64,000 nt of DNA from Bordetella genomosp. 8 (lineage in GTDB: Bacteria; Pseudomonadota; Gammaproteobacteria; Burkholderiales; Burkholderiaceae_B), in contig NZ_CP021108.1 of the NCBI RefSeq assembly GCF_002119685.1, forward strand, positions 3,720,001 through 3,784,000. Reading direction: 5' to 3'. The notes under the pieces were generated by a model. That model worked only from the letters and a program-made list of their open reading frames with translations, searched no databases and was not told the origin of the DNA. Shown here piece after piece: positions 16,185 to 29,570 of the stretch. The stretch's first letter is position 1. Every line of letters starts with the position of its first letter. The translations under genes were made by a program, and so were the position numbers.

Positions 16185-17758
16185 GCAGGCGGCTTGCTGC
16201 TCACGTCATACACAACCCGATTGATCCCCCGCACCTCATTGATAATCCGCCCGCTGACTTTCGCCAGCAAGGGATAAGGCAACGGCGCCCAATCCGCGGT
16301 CATGAAGTCCGACGTCTGCACCGCGCGCAGCGCAACGACATAGTCATACGTCCGCCCATCGCCCATCACCCCCACCGACTTCACCGGCAGGAACACGGCG
16401 AAGGCCTGCGACGTCAGGTCATACCAGGACTTGCCGCTGACCGGATCCAGCGTGCTGCGCAATTCCTCGATGAAGATCGCGTCCGCGCGACGCAGCAGGT
16501 CGGCGTATTCGGTCTTCACCTCGCCCAGGATACGCACGCCCAGCCCCGGCCCGGGGAACGGATGGCGATACACCATCGAATGCGGCAGGCCCAGCGCCAC
16601 GCCGAGTTCGCGCACTTCGTCCTTGAACAATTCGCGCAGCGGCTCCAGCAGCTTCAGGTTCAGCGTTTCCGGCAGCCCACCGACGTTATGGTGCGACTTG
16701 ATCGCCACGGCCTTGCCGGTTTTCGCGCCGGCCGACTCGATGACGTCGGGATAGATCGTGCCCTGCGCCAGCCACTTGGCCGCCTTCAGCTTGCCGGCTT
16801 CGGCCTGGAAGACTTCGACGAACTCGCGGCCGATGATCTTGCGCTTGGCCTCGGGATCCGACACGCCCGCCAGCTTGCCCATGAACTGTTCGCTGGCGTC
16901 GATGTGCAGGATCTTCACGCCCATGTTTTCGGCGAAGGTCTGCATGACCTGCTTGCCTTCGTCCAGGCGCAGCAGGCCGTGATCGACGAAGACGCAGGTC
17001 AGCTGATCGCCGATGGCCTTGTGGATCAAGGCCGCGGCCACGGACGAATCGACGCCACCGGACAGGCCCAGGATGACCTCGTCGTCGCCGACCTGCTCGC
17101 GGATGCGCTGCACGGCTTCGGAGACGTAGTCGGGCATGTTCCAGTCGCCCTGGCAACCCGCGATATCGCGAACGAAGCGTTCCAGCAGGGCCTTGCCCTG
17201 GATGGTGTGGGTGACTTCAGGATGGAACTGCACGCCGTAGAAGCCGCGCTCTTCGTCCGCCATGCCGGCGATGGGGCAGGACGGCGTGGAGGCCATCAGC
17301 TTGAAGCCCGGGGGCAGCTGGGTGACCTTGTCGCCGTGGCTCATCCAGACCTTCAGCATGCCGTAGCCTTCGGGCGTGGTGAAGTCCTCGATATCCGTCA
17401 GCAGGCGCGTGTGGCCATGCGCACGGACTTCGGCGTAGCCGAATTCACGATGGTCCGACCACTCGACCTTGCCGCCCAGTTGCTGCGCCATGCTTTGCAT
17501 GCCGTAGCAGATGCCCAGGACGGGAACGCCGACTTCGAACACGGCCTGCGGCACGCGCAGCGAGCCCTCGTCATAGGCCGAGGCGTGGCTGCCGGACAGG
17601 ATGATGCCTTTCAGCCCCTGCGATTGCTGTTCGCGCACGAAATCGTCGCCGACGTCGCCGGGGTGGATTTCGCAGTACACGCCGGTTTCGCGCACGCGGC
17701 GGGCGATAAGCTGGGTGACCTGTGAACCGTAATCGAGGATCAGAATGCGCTGGTGCAT
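16166..17758 (-). CDS. guaA: GMP synthase (glutamine-hydrolysing)
   Basis: A 530-aa cytoplasmic enzyme converting XMP, ATP and glutamine to GMP, the last step of guanine nucleotide synthesis. The class I glutamine amidotransferase domain comes first: [20 protein letters not shown], the nucleophile Cys in GICYGMQ, and FHPEVTHT for the His/Glu of the triad. The ATP-pyrophosphatase domain follows with the PP-loop [19 protein letters not shown]. The C-terminal dimerisation domain ends in [15 protein letters not shown]. The start is the ATG at 17758 ([11 protein letters not shown]). It lies 82 bp downstream of guaB in the conserved guaBA order. Confidence 0.98.
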   Translation of the reverse strand: MHQRILILDYGSQVTQLIARRVRETGVYCEIHPGDVGDDFVREQQSQGLKGIILSGSHASAYDEGSLRVPQAVFEVGVPVLGICYGMQSMAQQLGGKVEWSDHREFGYAEVRAHGHTRLLTDIEDFTTPEGYGMLKVWMSHGDKVTQLPPGFKLMASTPSCPIAGMADEERGFYGVQFHPEVTHTIQGKALLERFVRDIAGCQGDWNMPDYVSEAVQRIREQVGDDEVILGLSGGVDSSVAAALIHKAIGDQLTCVFVDHGLLRLDEGKQVMQTFAENMGVKILHIDASEQFMGKLAGVSDPEAKRKIIGREFVEVFQAEAGKLKAAKWLAQGTIYPDVIESAGAKTGKAVAIKSHHNVGGLPETLNLKLLEPLRELFKDEVRELGVALGLPHSMVYRHPFPGPGLGVRILGEVKTEYADLLRRADAIFIEELRSTLDPVSGKSWYDLTSQAFAVFLPVKSVGVMGDGRTYDYVVALRAVQTSDFMTADWAPLPYPLLAKVSGRIINEVRGINRVVYDVSSKPPATIEWE

Positions 17759-17840
17759 GGTTGGCTCTAAATAGAAAAGCGCACCGGCGGGAAGCGGGCT
17801 TCCTCCGGTGCGCGGATGCTGCATGGCGGTGCGCCGGATA

Positions 17841-19301
17841 TCAATCGGCGCGGTAGTTCGGCGCTTCCTTGGTGATCTGCACGTCGTGGACGTGCGATTC
17901 GCGGAAACCCGCGGACGTGATCTGCACGAATTGGGTCTTGGTGCGCATCTCGTCGATGGTGGCGCAGCCGCAATAACCCATGGAGGCACGCACGCCGCCG
18001 GCCAGTTGGTAGATGATCTGCAGCACGCTGCCCTTGTACGGGACGCGGCCTTCGATACCTTCCGGCACCAGCTTGTCGGCGTTGTTGGCGGGATCCTGGA
18101 AGTAGCGGTCGGCCGAGCCATCCGCCATCGCCCCCAGGCTGCCCATGCCACGATACGACTTGTACGAACGGCCCTGGAACAGGACCACTTCGCCCGGGGC
18201 TTCTTCGGTGCCGGCAAACATGCCACCCATCATGCAAGCGAAAGCGCCGGCCGACAGGGCCTTGGCGACGTCGCCAGAGTAGCGGATGCCGCCATCGGCG
18301 ATCAGCGGGACGCCCGTGCCTTCCAGCGCCTTGGCGACGTCGGAAATGGCGGTGATCTGCGGCACGCCCACGCCGGCAACGACGCGCGTTGTGCAGATGG
18401 AGCCCGGGCCGATGCCGACCTTGACGCCGTCGGCGCCGTATTCCAGCAAGGCGCGGGCGGCTTCCGCGGTGGCGATATTGCCGCCGATGACGTCGACCTT
18501 GGGGTAGTTCTTCTTGACCCAGCGCACGCCTTCCAGCACGCCCTGGGAATGGCCGTGGGCGGTATCGACGATGATGACGTCGACGCCGGCGGCGACCAGT
18601 TTTTCAACGCGTTCTTCCGTGCCCGCGCCCACGCCGACAGCGGCGCCGACGCGCAATTGGCCCAGGGCATCCTTGTTGGCTTGCGGATGCGCGGTGTTCT
18701 TGACGATGTCCTTGACGGTGGCCAGGCCACGCAATTCGAAGGCATCGTTGACGATCAGGACCCGCTCCAGGCGATGCTTGTGCATCAGGTGCTGGGCTTC
18801 GTCCAGCGTGGCGCCTTCGCGCATGGTCACCAGGCGTTCCTGCGGGGTCATGATGGTGCGCAGGGGTTCGTCCAGGCGGGTCTCGAAGCGCAGGTCGCGG
18901 TTGGTGACGATGCCGACCACCTTGCGCCCTTCCACCACCGGCAGGCCGGAGATGCCATGCTGCTTCTGCAGGGCAATCGCGTCGCGGACCTTCATCTGCG
19001 GCGTCACGGTGATCGGGTCGATCACGATGCCGAATTCGTGCCGCTTCACGCGGGCGACTTCCCGGGCCTGTTCATCCGCCGTCAGGTTCTTGTGGATGAT
19101 GCCGATCCCGCCTTCCTGTGCCATGGCGATCGCCAGGCGCGACTCCGTCACGGTGTCCATGGCGGCGGACACGAGCGGAATGTTCAGGGTGATGTTGCGA
19201 GTGAGGCGGGTGGCCAGCGACGTGTCGCGCGGCAGCACCTGGGAGAACGCGGGCACCAACAGAACGTCGTCGAAGGTGAGCGCGGTTTGGATGAGACGCA
19301 T
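17841..19301 (-). CDS. guaB: IMP dehydrogenase
   Basis: A 486-aa enzyme oxidising IMP to XMP with NAD+, the rate-limiting step towards GMP. The start (ATG 19301, [20 protein letters not shown]) follows GGAG at 6 nt. It has a TIM barrel with two inserted CBS domains (about residues 95-205, [13 protein letters not shown] through [12 protein letters not shown]). The catalytic loop is [15 protein letters not shown] with the nucleophilic Cys, then [17 protein letters not shown] and the mobile flap region. It is co-transcribed with guaA. A TATAAT box sits 25 bp upstream. Confidence 0.98.
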   Translation of the reverse strand: MRLIQTALTFDDVLLVPAFSQVLPRDTSLATRLTRNITLNIPLVSAAMDTVTESRLAIAMAQEGGIGIIHKNLTADEQAREVARVKRHEFGIVIDPITVTPQMKVRDAIALQKQHGISGLPVVEGRKVVGIVTNRDLRFETRLDEPLRTIMTPQERLVTMREGATLDEAQHLMHKHRLERVLIVNDAFELRGLATVKDIVKNTAHPQANKDALGQLRVGAAVGVGAGTEERVEKLVAAGVDVIIVDTAHGHSQGVLEGVRWVKKNYPKVDVIGGNIATAEAARALLEYGADGVKVGIGPGSICTTRVVAGVGVPQITAISDVAKALEGTGVPLIADGGIRYSGDVAKALSAGAFACMMGGMFAGTEEAPGEVVLFQGRSYKSYRGMGSLGAMADGSADRYFQDPANNADKLVPEGIEGRVPYKGSVLQIIYQLAGGVRASMGYCGCATIDEMRTKTQFVQITSAGFRESHVHDVQITKEAPNYRAD

Positions 19302-19325
19302 GGGAAACTCCGGGCGCAAAGCAAG

Positions 19326-19331
19326 ATTATA
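19326..19331 (-). promoter_or_regulatory. -10 box of guaBA promoter
   Basis: The minus strand reads GCGTATAATCTTGC, a consensus TATAAT about 25 nt before the guaB ATG. No good -35 lies 17 nt upstream, so an activator or extended contacts may help. A perfect palindrome, CATACCGCGGTATG (19368-19381), lies about 40 bp further upstream and could be an operator. Confidence 0.5.
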
Positions 19332-19455
19332 CGCGTTCCGTCTGGAATTTCTAGGTGTAACCCCTAACATACCGCGGTATGCGGTTATACGCGCGGCGCG
19401 CCCGCGCAACACCCGCCGGGCGGCCCCGCCGGGGAACCGCGCCGGCGTCCGACAG

Positions 19456-19479
19456 GCCGGGCCAGGGATCTGGCCCGGC
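19456..19479 (-). terminator. Hairpin after fusA
   Basis: A perfect 9-bp GC stem (GCCGGGCCA / TGGCCCGGC) with a 6-nt loop, 14 bp beyond the fusA stop. It lacks a T-run, so it may be a weak terminator or an mRNA-stabilising structure. Confidence 0.4.
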
Positions 19480-19492
19480 GCCACCGTCCCGA

Positions 19493-21601
<2,109 letters not shown>

Positions 21602-21883
21602 GATTTTCTCCAGGGATGGGACCATCCGCGGCCGGCCGGACCGGGTAAGCCAGGCCGACGAGCGCGATACACGCGCTTCCGGTAGCGTGACAACACTACG
21701 CACGCGGAACTCCGCCCGCTATATTCGCCTTGCCATACGGAAAGCGCAAGGGACGGAGAGGCGAAGTAAATGGGGCGTTTCCCAGGCTTTCAAAGTTGCG
21801 TCCCTTATTATTGGGACCAGGAATCCCGCCAAGTAAAATGAGCCCGTGCCGGCGCGCGACGCCGGCTTGTCTTTCCGCGCAAC

Positions 21884-22744
21884 ATGTCCAATACCTACGA
21901 AATCCGCCCCGGCCAGTCTATCGAGCTGCTGAAGGAGCTCCACATCCTGACGCGCGACGGCAAGATGAACCAGGACAGCCGGCGCAAGCTCAAGCAGGTC
22001 TATCACCTGTTCCAGTTCATCGAACCGCTGCTCAAGAGCCTCAAGGAAGAAGGCCGCGATATCTCGCTGGTCGACCACGGCGCGGGCAAGTCCTATCTGG
22101 GCTTCATCCTCTACGACCTGTTCTTCAAGGATCTGCGAGACGGCTCGCATATCTACGGCATCGAAACGCGCGAGGCGCTGGTGAGCCATACGCGCGAACT
22201 GGCGCAGCGGCTGGGCTTCGCGGGCGGCATGTCCTTCCTGAACCTGTCGGTGGCCGAGGCCACCGAATCGACCGAACTGCCGGCGTCGGTGGATGTGGTG
22301 ACCGCCCTGCACGCCTGCGACACGGCGACGGACGACGCCATCCGCTTCGCGCTGCGCAAGCAGGCGCGCTATATCGTGGTGGTGCCCTGCTGCCAGGCGG
22401 AAGTCGCGTCGGTGCTGCGGCGGAACAAGAAGAGCGTCATGGGCGACCCCCTTTCGGAAATCTGGCGTCATCCGCTGCATACGCGGGAGTTCGGCAGCCA
22501 GGTGACCAACGTGCTGCGTTGCCTGCAACTGGAAGCCCATGGCTACCAGGTCAGCGTGACGGAACTGGTCGGCTGGGAGCACTCGATGAAAAACGAGCTG
22601 ATCATTGCCCAGCACAAGAATTCGCCACAACGGCGGGCAAGCGAACGGCTGAATGCCATGTTGGAGCGCATCGGGTTGGATGAACTGAAAGCGCGCTTCT
22701 TCGCGCCGGCCGCCACGGCCGGCGCCGCCGCCCAGTCGTCCTGA
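21884..22744 (+). CDS. Class I SAM-dependent methyltransferase
   Basis: A 286-aa protein with the Rossmann motif I VDHGAGKSYLGFILYDLFF near residues 63-81. IYGIETREALV is the acidic end of strand 2, and VVTALHACDTATDDAIRFAL the motif IV region. VVVPCCQAEV is typical of the Methyltransf_32 group, related to tRNA methyltransferase Trm13 and METTL25-like proteins. Target RNA or protein is unknown. It is divergent from fusA and converges on the DUF1415 gene. Confidence 0.85.
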   Translation: MSNTYEIRPGQSIELLKELHILTRDGKMNQDSRRKLKQVYHLFQFIEPLLKSLKEEGRDISLVDHGAGKSYLGFILYDLFFKDLRDGSHIYGIETREALVSHTRELAQRLGFAGGMSFLNLSVAEATESTELPASVDVVTALHACDTATDDAIRFALRKQARYIVVVPCCQAEVASVLRRNKKSVMGDPLSEIWRHPLHTREFGSQVTNVLRCLQLEAHGYQVSVTELVGWEHSMKNELIIAQHKNSPQRRASERLNAMLERIGLDELKARFFAPAATAGAAAQSS

Positions 22745-22770
22745 GCGCCCGGCGGCGGTAGCGGCCTGCC

Positions 22771-23319
22771 CTATTCGCCCGTCATCAGCTTGCGCCAGCC
22801 TTCCCATCCCAGGCGGCGCATGGTGTCCTGATTGCGTTCGTAGATATCGTCAGGATCCGGATAGGCATCCACGGCCCGCGCAATGCTGTCTTCGCGCAGA
22901 AGGTGCAGGATGGGATACGGCGAGCGATTCGTGCAGTTCTCGATATCGTCCGGCTCGGTGTCGGCGAACTGGTAGTCCGGGTGGAAGCTGGCGATCTGCA
23001 GGACGCCTCGCAGACGCAGTCGCTTGAGGATACGGTCGGCCTGGGTCAGGAAATCGTTGTACTCGGCGAAATCCCGCAGGGCGGACAGCAGGATAAGCAG
23101 CGTCGTATCGATGCTTACAGGATCGCTGCCGGCCAGCAGGCGGAGTTCGCCTTCGAGATCGGTGGCGACCGCTGTCGCATCGGCGGCCGCGCTGGCGACA
23201 TAGCGTATCTGTCCCTTCACATGCACGGCCTTGGCGAAGGGACAGAGGTTCAGACCGATGACGGCGCGCGCCAGCCACGCCTGGGTGGCGGCGATGGCGG
23301 CATCCGCTGACACCGGCAC
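22771..23319 (-). CDS. DUF1415 family protein
   Basis: A 182-aa protein of the DUF1415 family, conserved in beta- and gammaproteobacteria. The signature is the start TQAWLARAVIGLNLCPFAKA, then TLLILLSALRDFAEYNDFL, and IASFHPDYQFADTEPDDIEN with NRSPYPILHLLRE. Function is not established. The start codon is GTG (23319), and the gene begins 3 bp after the M20 peptidase stop, so the two are translated as one unit below purL. Confidence 0.9.
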   Translation of the reverse strand: MPVSADAAIAATQAWLARAVIGLNLCPFAKAVHVKGQIRYVASAAADATAVATDLEGELRLLAGSDPVSIDTTLLILLSALRDFAEYNDFLTQADRILKRLRLRGVLQIASFHPDYQFADTEPDDIENCTNRSPYPILHLLREDSIARAVDAYPDPDDIYERNQDTMRRLGWEGWRKLMTGE

Positions 23320-23322
23320 CGC

Positions 23323-24795
23323 TCAGGCCGCCGGCATGGCCGCGATGGTCTGCGCCACAGCGGCGGTCAGCTTCTTGCCATACGGCACGTGCAGGAATTC
23401 ATTCGGCCCGTGCGCGTTCGACTTGGGGCCGAGCACGCCGCAGACCATGAACTGCGCCTTGGGAAAGCCTTGCTGCAGCGTATTCATCAAGGGGATGGTG
23501 CCGCCCTGGCCGATATAGCCGCAGGGTGCGCCGTAGTACTGTTGGGACGCCGCGTCCAGCGCCGCGCTCAGCCACGGCTGCGAAGCCGGCGCGTTCCATC
23601 CTGTGGCCTGCCCTTCGCTGGGCTTGAAGATGACCTTGGCGTTGTACGGGGCGTCGCGCTCCAGCAGGGATTTCAGCTCCTGGGCAGCGGCGACCGCGTC
23701 GACCAGCGGCGGCAGGCGCAGCGACAGCTTGAACGCGGTGCGCGGACGCAGGACGTTGCCCGCGTTCGAAAGCGGCGGCAGGCCATCGGCGCCCGTGACC
23801 GACAAGGTGGGCCGCCACGTGCGGTTCAACAAGGCTTCTTCCGGCTCGGTCGTCATCGGCAGCACGAAGCCGCCGTCGGCGCCGCAGCTCCAGGGGAAGC
23901 GGCGCCAGACTTCGTCACCCAATATTTTGGCCGTCGCATGGACCTGCTCGATGCGCTCGGCGGGGATTTCGCAATGGAAGCTCTGCGGCAGCAGGCGGCC
24001 GGTGCCACTGTCTTCCAGGCGATCCAGCAGATGGCGCAGGATGCGAAAACTGGAGGGCACGACGCCGCTGGAATCGCCGGAATGGACGCCTTCGTCCAGC
24101 ACCTGCACTTCCAGCGTGCCCGATACCATACCGCGCAGCGACGTCGTCATCCACAACTGGTCGTAATTGCCGGCGCCGGAATCCAGGCAGACCACCAGCG
24201 CGACATTGCCCAGGCGTTCGCGCAAGGCATCCACATAGGGCAGCAAGTCATAGCTGCCGGATTCCTCACAGGTTTCGACGATGCCGACGCAGCGCGGCCG
24301 CGGAATGCCCTGTTTGTCCAGCGCCAGGATGGCGGTCAGGGACGCATAGATGGCGTAACCGTCATCGGCGCCGCCCCGGCCATACAGCTTGCCGTCTTCA
24401 TACTTGGGCGTCCACGGGCCCAGCCCGGCGCGCCAGCCGGAGAATTCGGGTTGCTTGTCCAGGTGGCCGTACAGCAGCACGGTGTCGCCGTTGTCCGCAC
24501 GCGTCGCGGGCGCGTCGAAGAAGATTACCGGCGTGCGGCCGGGCAGGCGCACGACCTCCAGCTTCAGGCCGCCAACCTTCTGCGCCTCCACCCACTGCGC
24601 GGCATCGCGCACCACGCGCTCGATATAGGCATTGGCTTCCCAGTCCGCGTCGAACGCGGGACTCTTGGCGGGGATCGCGATGTAGTCGGTCAGCGCCGGC
24701 AGGATTTCGTGGTCCCATTTCTGGTCGACATAGGCCTGCAGGGCCTGCGGATCGATGGGACCGGAATGCGCGGAATCGGGGACTCGTGCGTTCAT
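23323..24795 (-). CDS. M20 family metallopeptidase
   Basis: A 490-aa zinc-dependent exopeptidase of the M20 (carnosinase/dipeptidase-like) family. Motifs are TVLLYGHLDKQPEF with the first metal His and Asp, YGRGGADDGYAIYASL with the bridging Asp, and VETCEESGSYDL with the catalytic Glu-Glu pair. LDSGAGNYDQLW follows, and a dimerisation lid holds DEGVHSGDSSGVVPSSF. There is no signal peptide, so it acts in the cytoplasm, probably on dipeptides. It lies 15 bp downstream of purL and 3 bp before the DUF1415 gene. Confidence 0.93.
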   Translation of the reverse strand: MNARVPDSAHSGPIDPQALQAYVDQKWDHEILPALTDYIAIPAKSPAFDADWEANAYIERVVRDAAQWVEAQKVGGLKLEVVRLPGRTPVIFFDAPATRADNGDTVLLYGHLDKQPEFSGWRAGLGPWTPKYEDGKLYGRGGADDGYAIYASLTAILALDKQGIPRPRCVGIVETCEESGSYDLLPYVDALRERLGNVALVVCLDSGAGNYDQLWMTTSLRGMVSGTLEVQVLDEGVHSGDSSGVVPSSFRILRHLLDRLEDSGTGRLLPQSFHCEIPAERIEQVHATAKILGDEVWRRFPWSCGADGGFVLPMTTEPEEALLNRTWRPTLSVTGADGLPPLSNAGNVLRPRTAFKLSLRLPPLVDAVAAAQELKSLLERDAPYNAKVIFKPSEGQATGWNAPASQPWLSAALDAASQQYYGAPCGYIGQGGTIPLMNTLQQGFPKAQFMVCGVLGPKSNAHGPNEFLHVPYGKKLTAAVAQTIAAMPAA

Positions 24796-24810
24796 GGAAG
24801 TTCCTTTAGA

Positions 24811-27800
24811 TTACTTCATCCAGACACGGGCATTGCGGAAGGCCCGCATCCACGGACTGAACGCGCCGCCGCTGTCGCGCTCGCCCCATTTTTCCGGCGC
24901 CCAGGACATCATGACGTTGCGGGTGACCCGCTCCGGGTGCGGCATGATCGCGGTGAAGCGCCCGTCCGGCGTGGTAACCGAGGTGATGCCACCCGGGCTG
25001 CCATTGGGGTTATAGGGATAGGTTTCGGTCTGGGCGCCGCGATTGTCGACGAAGCGCGCCGCGACGATGGTCTTGGCCGGATCGCCCTGCCGCGCGAAGT
25101 TCGCATAGCCTTCGCCATGCGCAACCGCCACGGGCGTACGGGTACCCGCCATTCCCGCAAAGAAAATCGAGGGCGATTCGGCGATCTCCACCATGGCCAG
25201 GCGGGCTTCGTACTTTTCCGACAGGTTGCGCGTGAAGCGCGGCCAGGCCTGCGCGCCAGGGATCATGCTGGCGAGCGCAGCGAACATCTGCGCGCCGTTG
25301 CACACGCCCAGGCCGAAGGTATCCTGGCGGCCGAAGAACGCGGCGAACTGGTCGGCCAGTTGATTGTGGAAGCGGATGGTGCGCGCCCAGCCCTCACCGG
25401 CGCCCAGGACGTCGCCATAGCTGAAACCGCCCACGGCCACCATGCCGTTGACGGTGCGCAGGTCGACGCGGCCGGTGAGCAGGTCCGTCATGTGCACGTC
25501 GACCGCCTCGAAGCCGGCGGTGTCGAAGGCCCAGGCCATTTCCACCTGGCTGTTGCAGCCCTGCTCGCGCAGGATGGCGACGCGCGGACGCTTGCCGGTG
25601 GCGATGTAGGGCGCCGCCACGTCTTCCTGGGGGTCGAAGGTGACCAGCGGCGTAAAGCCGGGATCTTCCTTGTCCTGCCACACGTCGAATTCGGCCTGCG
25701 CGCAGACAGGGTTGTCCCGCCGCGCCATGATGCGATAGCTGGTCTCGCTCCACGCGCGGCCCAGTTCGGCGCGCGGCTGGCCCCAGATCTTGCGGCCATC
25801 GCGATAGAACTCGACCTCATCGCTGTTGTTCAGGCCGCCGATGACATGGGCGAATTTGGACAAGCCGGCGCCGCGCAGCACCTGCATGACGGCATCGCGC
25901 TGGGATGCCGGCACCTGGATGACCGCGCCGGCTTCCTCCGAGAACAAGGCCTTGAGCGTGAGTTCTTCGCGCTGCACGGCCACCTGCTCGGGACGGATCT
26001 TGTAATCGCCCCAATCGGCGGAGTTGGCATCGAAGGTCAGCATGTCCAGGTTGACAGACACGCCGGTATGGCCGGCGAAGGCCATTTCGCAAATCGTGGC
26101 GAACAGGCCGCCATCGGAGCGGTCGTGATAGGCCAGCAGCGTGCCGGCCTCGGCCAACGTCCGTATGGTGATGAAGAAGGCCCGCAGGTCCTGCGGCACA
26201 TCGATGTCCGGCGCTTCCGTGCCAACCTGGTTGTACACCTGCGCCAGGATGGAGCCGCCCATGCGATGCAGGCCGCGGCCAAGATCGATCATGATCAATA
26301 CGGTATCGCCCGCGTCGGTGCGCAGGCGCGGCGTCAGGCTCGCGCGCGCGTCCTCGACCGGCGCGAAGGCGGTGACGATCAGCGAAACGGGAGAGACCAC
26401 CTGGCGCTGCTCCCCGTCCTGCGACCAGGAGGTCCTCATGGACAAGGAGTCCTTGCCCACCGGGATGGACAGGCCGACCGTCTGGCACAGCTCGCTGACC
26501 GCGGACACGGTGTCGTACAGCGCGGCGTCCTGGCCGGCCACGCCGCAGGCGGCCATCCAGTTCGCCGACAGCTTGATGTGTTCGACCTGGCGTACGTCGG
26601 CCGCCGCCAGATTGGTCAGCGCTTCGGCCACGGCCATGCGGCCCGACGCGGGCGCGTTGATCATGGCGATAGGCGTGCGTTCGCCCATCGCCATGGCTTC
26701 GCCGCGAAAGCCTTCGTAGTCGGACAAGGTGACCGCGCAGTCGGCGACGGGCACCTGCCAGGGACCGACCATCTGGTCGCGCGACGACAGCCCACCGACG
26801 TTGCGGTCGCCGATGGTGATCAGGAAGGTCTTGTTGGCCACGGTGGGGTGGCGCAACACGCGATAGGCAGCTTCGGTCAACTCGATGCCGGCCAGGTCCA
26901 GCGGCTCGGCAACGCCGGGCAGGCGCTGGACGTCGCGCGTCATGCGTGGCGGCTTGCCCAGGATGACGTCGATGGGCACGTCCACCGGGCGCACCGGCCC
27001 CGCGGCCTGCCCCTGGGGATCGACGCCCGGCAGGCCTTCGCCCTGCACCACACGCAGTTGCCGTTCTTCCGTGGCCACGCCGACCACCGCGTAGGGGCAA
27101 CGCTCGCGCTTCGCGATTTCGTCGAAGCGGGCCAGGTCGTCCGGCATGATCGCCAGGACATAGCGTTCCTGCGATTCGTTGCTCCAGATCTCGGCCGGCG
27201 ACATGCCGGACTCTTCCACCGGCACGCGCTTCAGGTCGAAGACCGCACCGCGGCCCGCATCGTTGACCAGTTCGGGGAAGGCATTGGACAAGCCGCCAGC
27301 GCCGACGTCATGGATGGCCAGAATGGGATTGTTGCCGCCCTGCTGCCAGCAGCGGTCGATGACTTCCTGGGCACGCCGCTCGATTTCCGGGTTACCTCGT
27401 TGGACCGAATCGAAATCGAGGTCGGCGCTATTGCTGCCGACGCCCATGCTGGACGCCGCGCCGCCGCCCATGCCGATACGCAGGCCGGGGCCGCCCAACT
27501 GGATCAGCAAGGCGCCGGGCGGAATCTTTTCCTTGTGGGTCAAGCCGGCATCGATACTGCCCAGGCCGCCGGCGATCATGATGGGCTTGTGGTATCCCCA
27601 GCGCGTACCGCCCGCGGTCTGCTCGAAAGTCCGGAAGTAACCCAGCAGGTTGGGCCGGCCGAATTCGTTATTGAACGCGGCGCCGCCCAAGGGGCCGTCG
27701 ATCATGATGGACAGCGGCGAGGCGATGCGGTCCGGCAGCCCGTGATGATCGCTTTCCCAGGGCTGCGGCGCATCGTCGAAACGCAGATGCGAGACGGTGA

Positions 27801-28848
27801 AACCCGTCAGCCCGGCCTTGGGCTTGGAACCACGCCCGGTGGCGCCTTCGTCGCGGATTTCCCCGCCGGCGCCGGTGGATGCGCCAGGGAACGGTGCAAT
27901 GGCGGTGGGATGGTTGTGCGTTTCCACCTTCATCAGCGTATGGACGACGGCGTCCCGGCGCCGGTACGTCAGCGCGTCGTCCGATGTGCCGGCGGCGTCC
28001 GCGTGGAAGCGCTGCGCCATGCCGCCTTCCATGATGGCGGCGTTGTCGGAATACGCCACCACGGTGCCGCCGGGCTGGGCGGCGTGCGTGGCCCGTATCA
28101 TGCCGAACAGCGTCTTGTCCTGCGCCTGGCCGTCTATGACCCACTGGGCGTTGAAAATCTTGTGGCGGCAATGCTCGCTATTGGCCTGGGCGAACATCAT
28201 GAGCTCGACGTCGGTGGGATCGCGCTCCAACCGGGCGAAGGCTTCCGCCAGGTACTCGATTTCGTCGTCGGAAAGCGCCAGGCCCAGCGTGGTATTGGCC
28301 TGCTCCAGCGCGGCGCGCCCCTGGGCCAGCACCGGCACGGTGCGCATGGCACGGCCTTCCACCGCGGCGAAGAGGGCCTGGCCATCGAACTGGGCGTCGA
28401 CCACGGTTTCCACCATACGGTCGTGCAGGCAGGCGGCCGCGCGCGCCAGCATGGCGTCGTCGAAGGACTTGGCGCCGAGCAGCCCGCGCTCCGGCGTGAG
28501 CATGTAGCGCACGCCGCGTTCGATACGGCGTACGGAGGAAAACCCGCAGTTATGGGCGATATCGGTGGCCTTGCTGGCCCACGGCGAAATCGTGCCCAGC
28601 CGCGGAATGACCCGCAGCACCATGGCCTTGGCGGGTTCGGCGCCTTCATAGGGATCGCCGTAGTCCAGCAGGTCGGCCAGCCTTTGCTGGTCCGCCGCCG
28701 ACAACGGGGCATCGCACAGCACGAAATGCTCGTAGCGGGCGGAGACATCCGCGACGGGCAGCCCGGCCTGTTTCAGTTGGGCGAGCACGCGCTCACGGCG
28801 AAAGTTGGACAGGACAGACGAGCCGGGGAGGTACTGAACGATGGACAC
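24811..28848 (-). CDS. purL: Phosphoribosylformylglycinamidine synthase
   Basis: A 1345-aa large-type PurL, converting FGAR, ATP and glutamine to FGAM in purine synthesis. The PurS-like N-terminal domain is followed by the FGAM synthase core ([40 protein letters not shown], duplicated half [20 protein letters not shown]). The C-terminal glutaminase domain has [20 protein letters not shown], nucleophile [11 protein letters not shown] and [20 protein letters not shown]. Length matches the family. A 2021-codon plus-strand frame overlaps it, but that is an artefact of GC-rich codon use. Confidence 0.98.
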   Translation of the reverse strand: MSIVQYLPGSSVLSNFRRERVLAQLKQAGLPVADVSARYEHFVLCDAPLSAADQQRLADLLDYGDPYEGAEPAKAMVLRVIPRLGTISPWASKATDIAHNCGFSSVRRIERGVRYMLTPERGLLGAKSFDDAMLARAAACLHDRMVETVVDAQFDGQALFAAVEGRAMRTVPVLAQGRAALEQANTTLGLALSDDEIEYLAEAFARLERDPTDVELMMFAQANSEHCRHKIFNAQWVIDGQAQDKTLFGMIRATHAAQPGGTVVAYSDNAAIMEGGMAQRFHADAAGTSDDALTYRRRDAVVHTLMKVETHNHPTAIAPFPGASTGAGGEIRDEGATGRGSKPKAGLTGFTVSHLRFDDAPQPWESDHHGLPDRIASPLSIMIDGPLGGAAFNNEFGRPNLLGYFRTFEQTAGGTRWGYHKPIMIAGGLGSIDAGLTHKEKIPPGALLIQLGGPGLRIGMGGGAASSMGVGSNSADLDFDSVQRGNPEIERRAQEVIDRCWQQGGNNPILAIHDVGAGGLSNAFPELVNDAGRGAVFDLKRVPVEESGMSPAEIWSNESQERYVLAIMPDDLARFDEIAKRERCPYAVVGVATEERQLRVVQGEGLPGVDPQGQAAGPVRPVDVPIDVILGKPPRMTRDVQRLPGVAEPLDLAGIELTEAAYRVLRHPTVANKTFLITIGDRNVGGLSSRDQMVGPWQVPVADCAVTLSDYEGFRGEAMAMGERTPIAMINAPASGRMAVAEALTNLAAADVRQVEHIKLSANWMAACGVAGQDAALYDTVSAVSELCQTVGLSIPVGKDSLSMRTSWSQDGEQRQVVSPVSLIVTAFAPVEDARASLTPRLRTDAGDTVLIMIDLGRGLHRMGGSILAQVYNQVGTEAPDIDVPQDLRAFFITIRTLAEAGTLLAYHDRSDGGLFATICEMAFAGHTGVSVNLDMLTFDANSADWGDYKIRPEQVAVQREELTLKALFSEEAGAVIQVPASQRDAVMQVLRGAGLSKFAHVIGGLNNSDEVEFYRDGRKIWGQPRAELGRAWSETSYRIMARRDNPVCAQAEFDVWQDKEDPGFTPLVTFDPQEDVAAPYIATGKRPRVAILREQGCNSQVEMAWAFDTAGFEAVDVHMTDLLTGRVDLRTVNGMVAVGGFSYGDVLGAGEGWARTIRFHNQLADQFAAFFGRQDTFGLGVCNGAQMFAALASMIPGAQAWPRFTRNLSEKYEARLAMVEIAESPSIFFAGMAGTRTPVAVAHGEGYANFARQGDPAKTIVAARFVDNRGAQTETYPYNPNGSPGGITSVTTPDGRFTAIMPHPERVTRNVMMSWAPEKWGERDSGGAFSPWMRAFRNARVWMK

Positions 28849-28962
28849 GATGCGGGCGCCGTAGTGGGAAGGGCAAAAACTGGATTTTACCCGTTACGGC
28901 CGGCGTTTCCGGCGCGCCGGGACGGTTTTGTCCGCCGTCCCCACCCTGCCTTGCCGGTGCGC

Positions 28963-29520
28963 CTAGCCGGCTTCCGGGTAATGGACTTCCAGGATATCCA
29001 GGCTTTCCACCCCGCCGGGCGTACGCAGCGTCACGGTGTCCCCTTCCCTGGCCTTGAGCAGCGCCCGGGCGACCGGAGATATCCAGCTGATCTTGCCCGC
29101 CAGCGGCTCGGCCTCGTCCACCCCGACGATGGTGACCTCATGCTCCTGCCCGGCCTTGTCCAGATAGAGCACACGAGCGCCGAAAAACACCTGGTCCCGA
29201 TTGGGCTGCACGGCCGGATCCACCACTTCCGCGATATCCAGGCGCCGCGTCAGGAAGCGCATGCGGCGGTCGATCTCGCGCAGGCGTTTCTTGCCGTAGA
29301 GGTAGTCACCGTTTTCAGAGCGGTCGCCATTGGAGGCGGCCCAGGAGACGACCTGGACGACGGACGGCCGCTCGACGTTCATCAGGTGGGTAAGCTCATC
29401 GCGCAGCCGCGCATAGCCTTGCGGCGTGATGTAGTTGCGCGTGCCGGGCGGTAGCGCCTGGGCCTGCGGAATATCGTCGTCTTCGTCCTGGTCGGACTCT
29501 TTGACAAATGCTTTGTTCAT
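28963..29520 (-). CDS. greB: Transcription elongation factor GreB
   Basis: A 185-aa RNA-polymerase-binding factor that rescues backtracked complexes by stimulating transcript cleavage. After an acidic leader (ESDQDEDDDIPQ) comes the coiled-coil NYITPQGYARLRDELTHLM with the tip motif NGDRSENGDYLYGKKRLREI, whose acidic residues complete the polymerase active site. The FKBP-like C-terminal domain follows (FFGARVLYLDKAGQEHEVTI, ISWISPVARALL). The GKKRLREID segment and overall form favour GreB over GreA. Confidence 0.95.
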   Translation of the reverse strand: MNKAFVKESDQDEDDDIPQAQALPPGTRNYITPQGYARLRDELTHLMNVERPSVVQVVSWAASNGDRSENGDYLYGKKRLREIDRRMRFLTRRLDIAEVVDPAVQPNRDQVFFGARVLYLDKAGQEHEVTIVGVDEAEPLAGKISWISPVARALLKAREGDTVTLRTPGGVESLDILEVHYPEAG

Positions 29521-29570
29521 GGCGGATTCGATTGCCTGGGCGGCCCGGGGCGGGCCGCCGCGAGATGCTG

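Noticed and set aside
23389..29454. A 2021-codon open frame on the plus strand
   Set aside because: It lies antisense to the M20 peptidase, purL and greB genes. Those have full family motifs, while the antisense frame has none. High-GC third codon positions create such frames.
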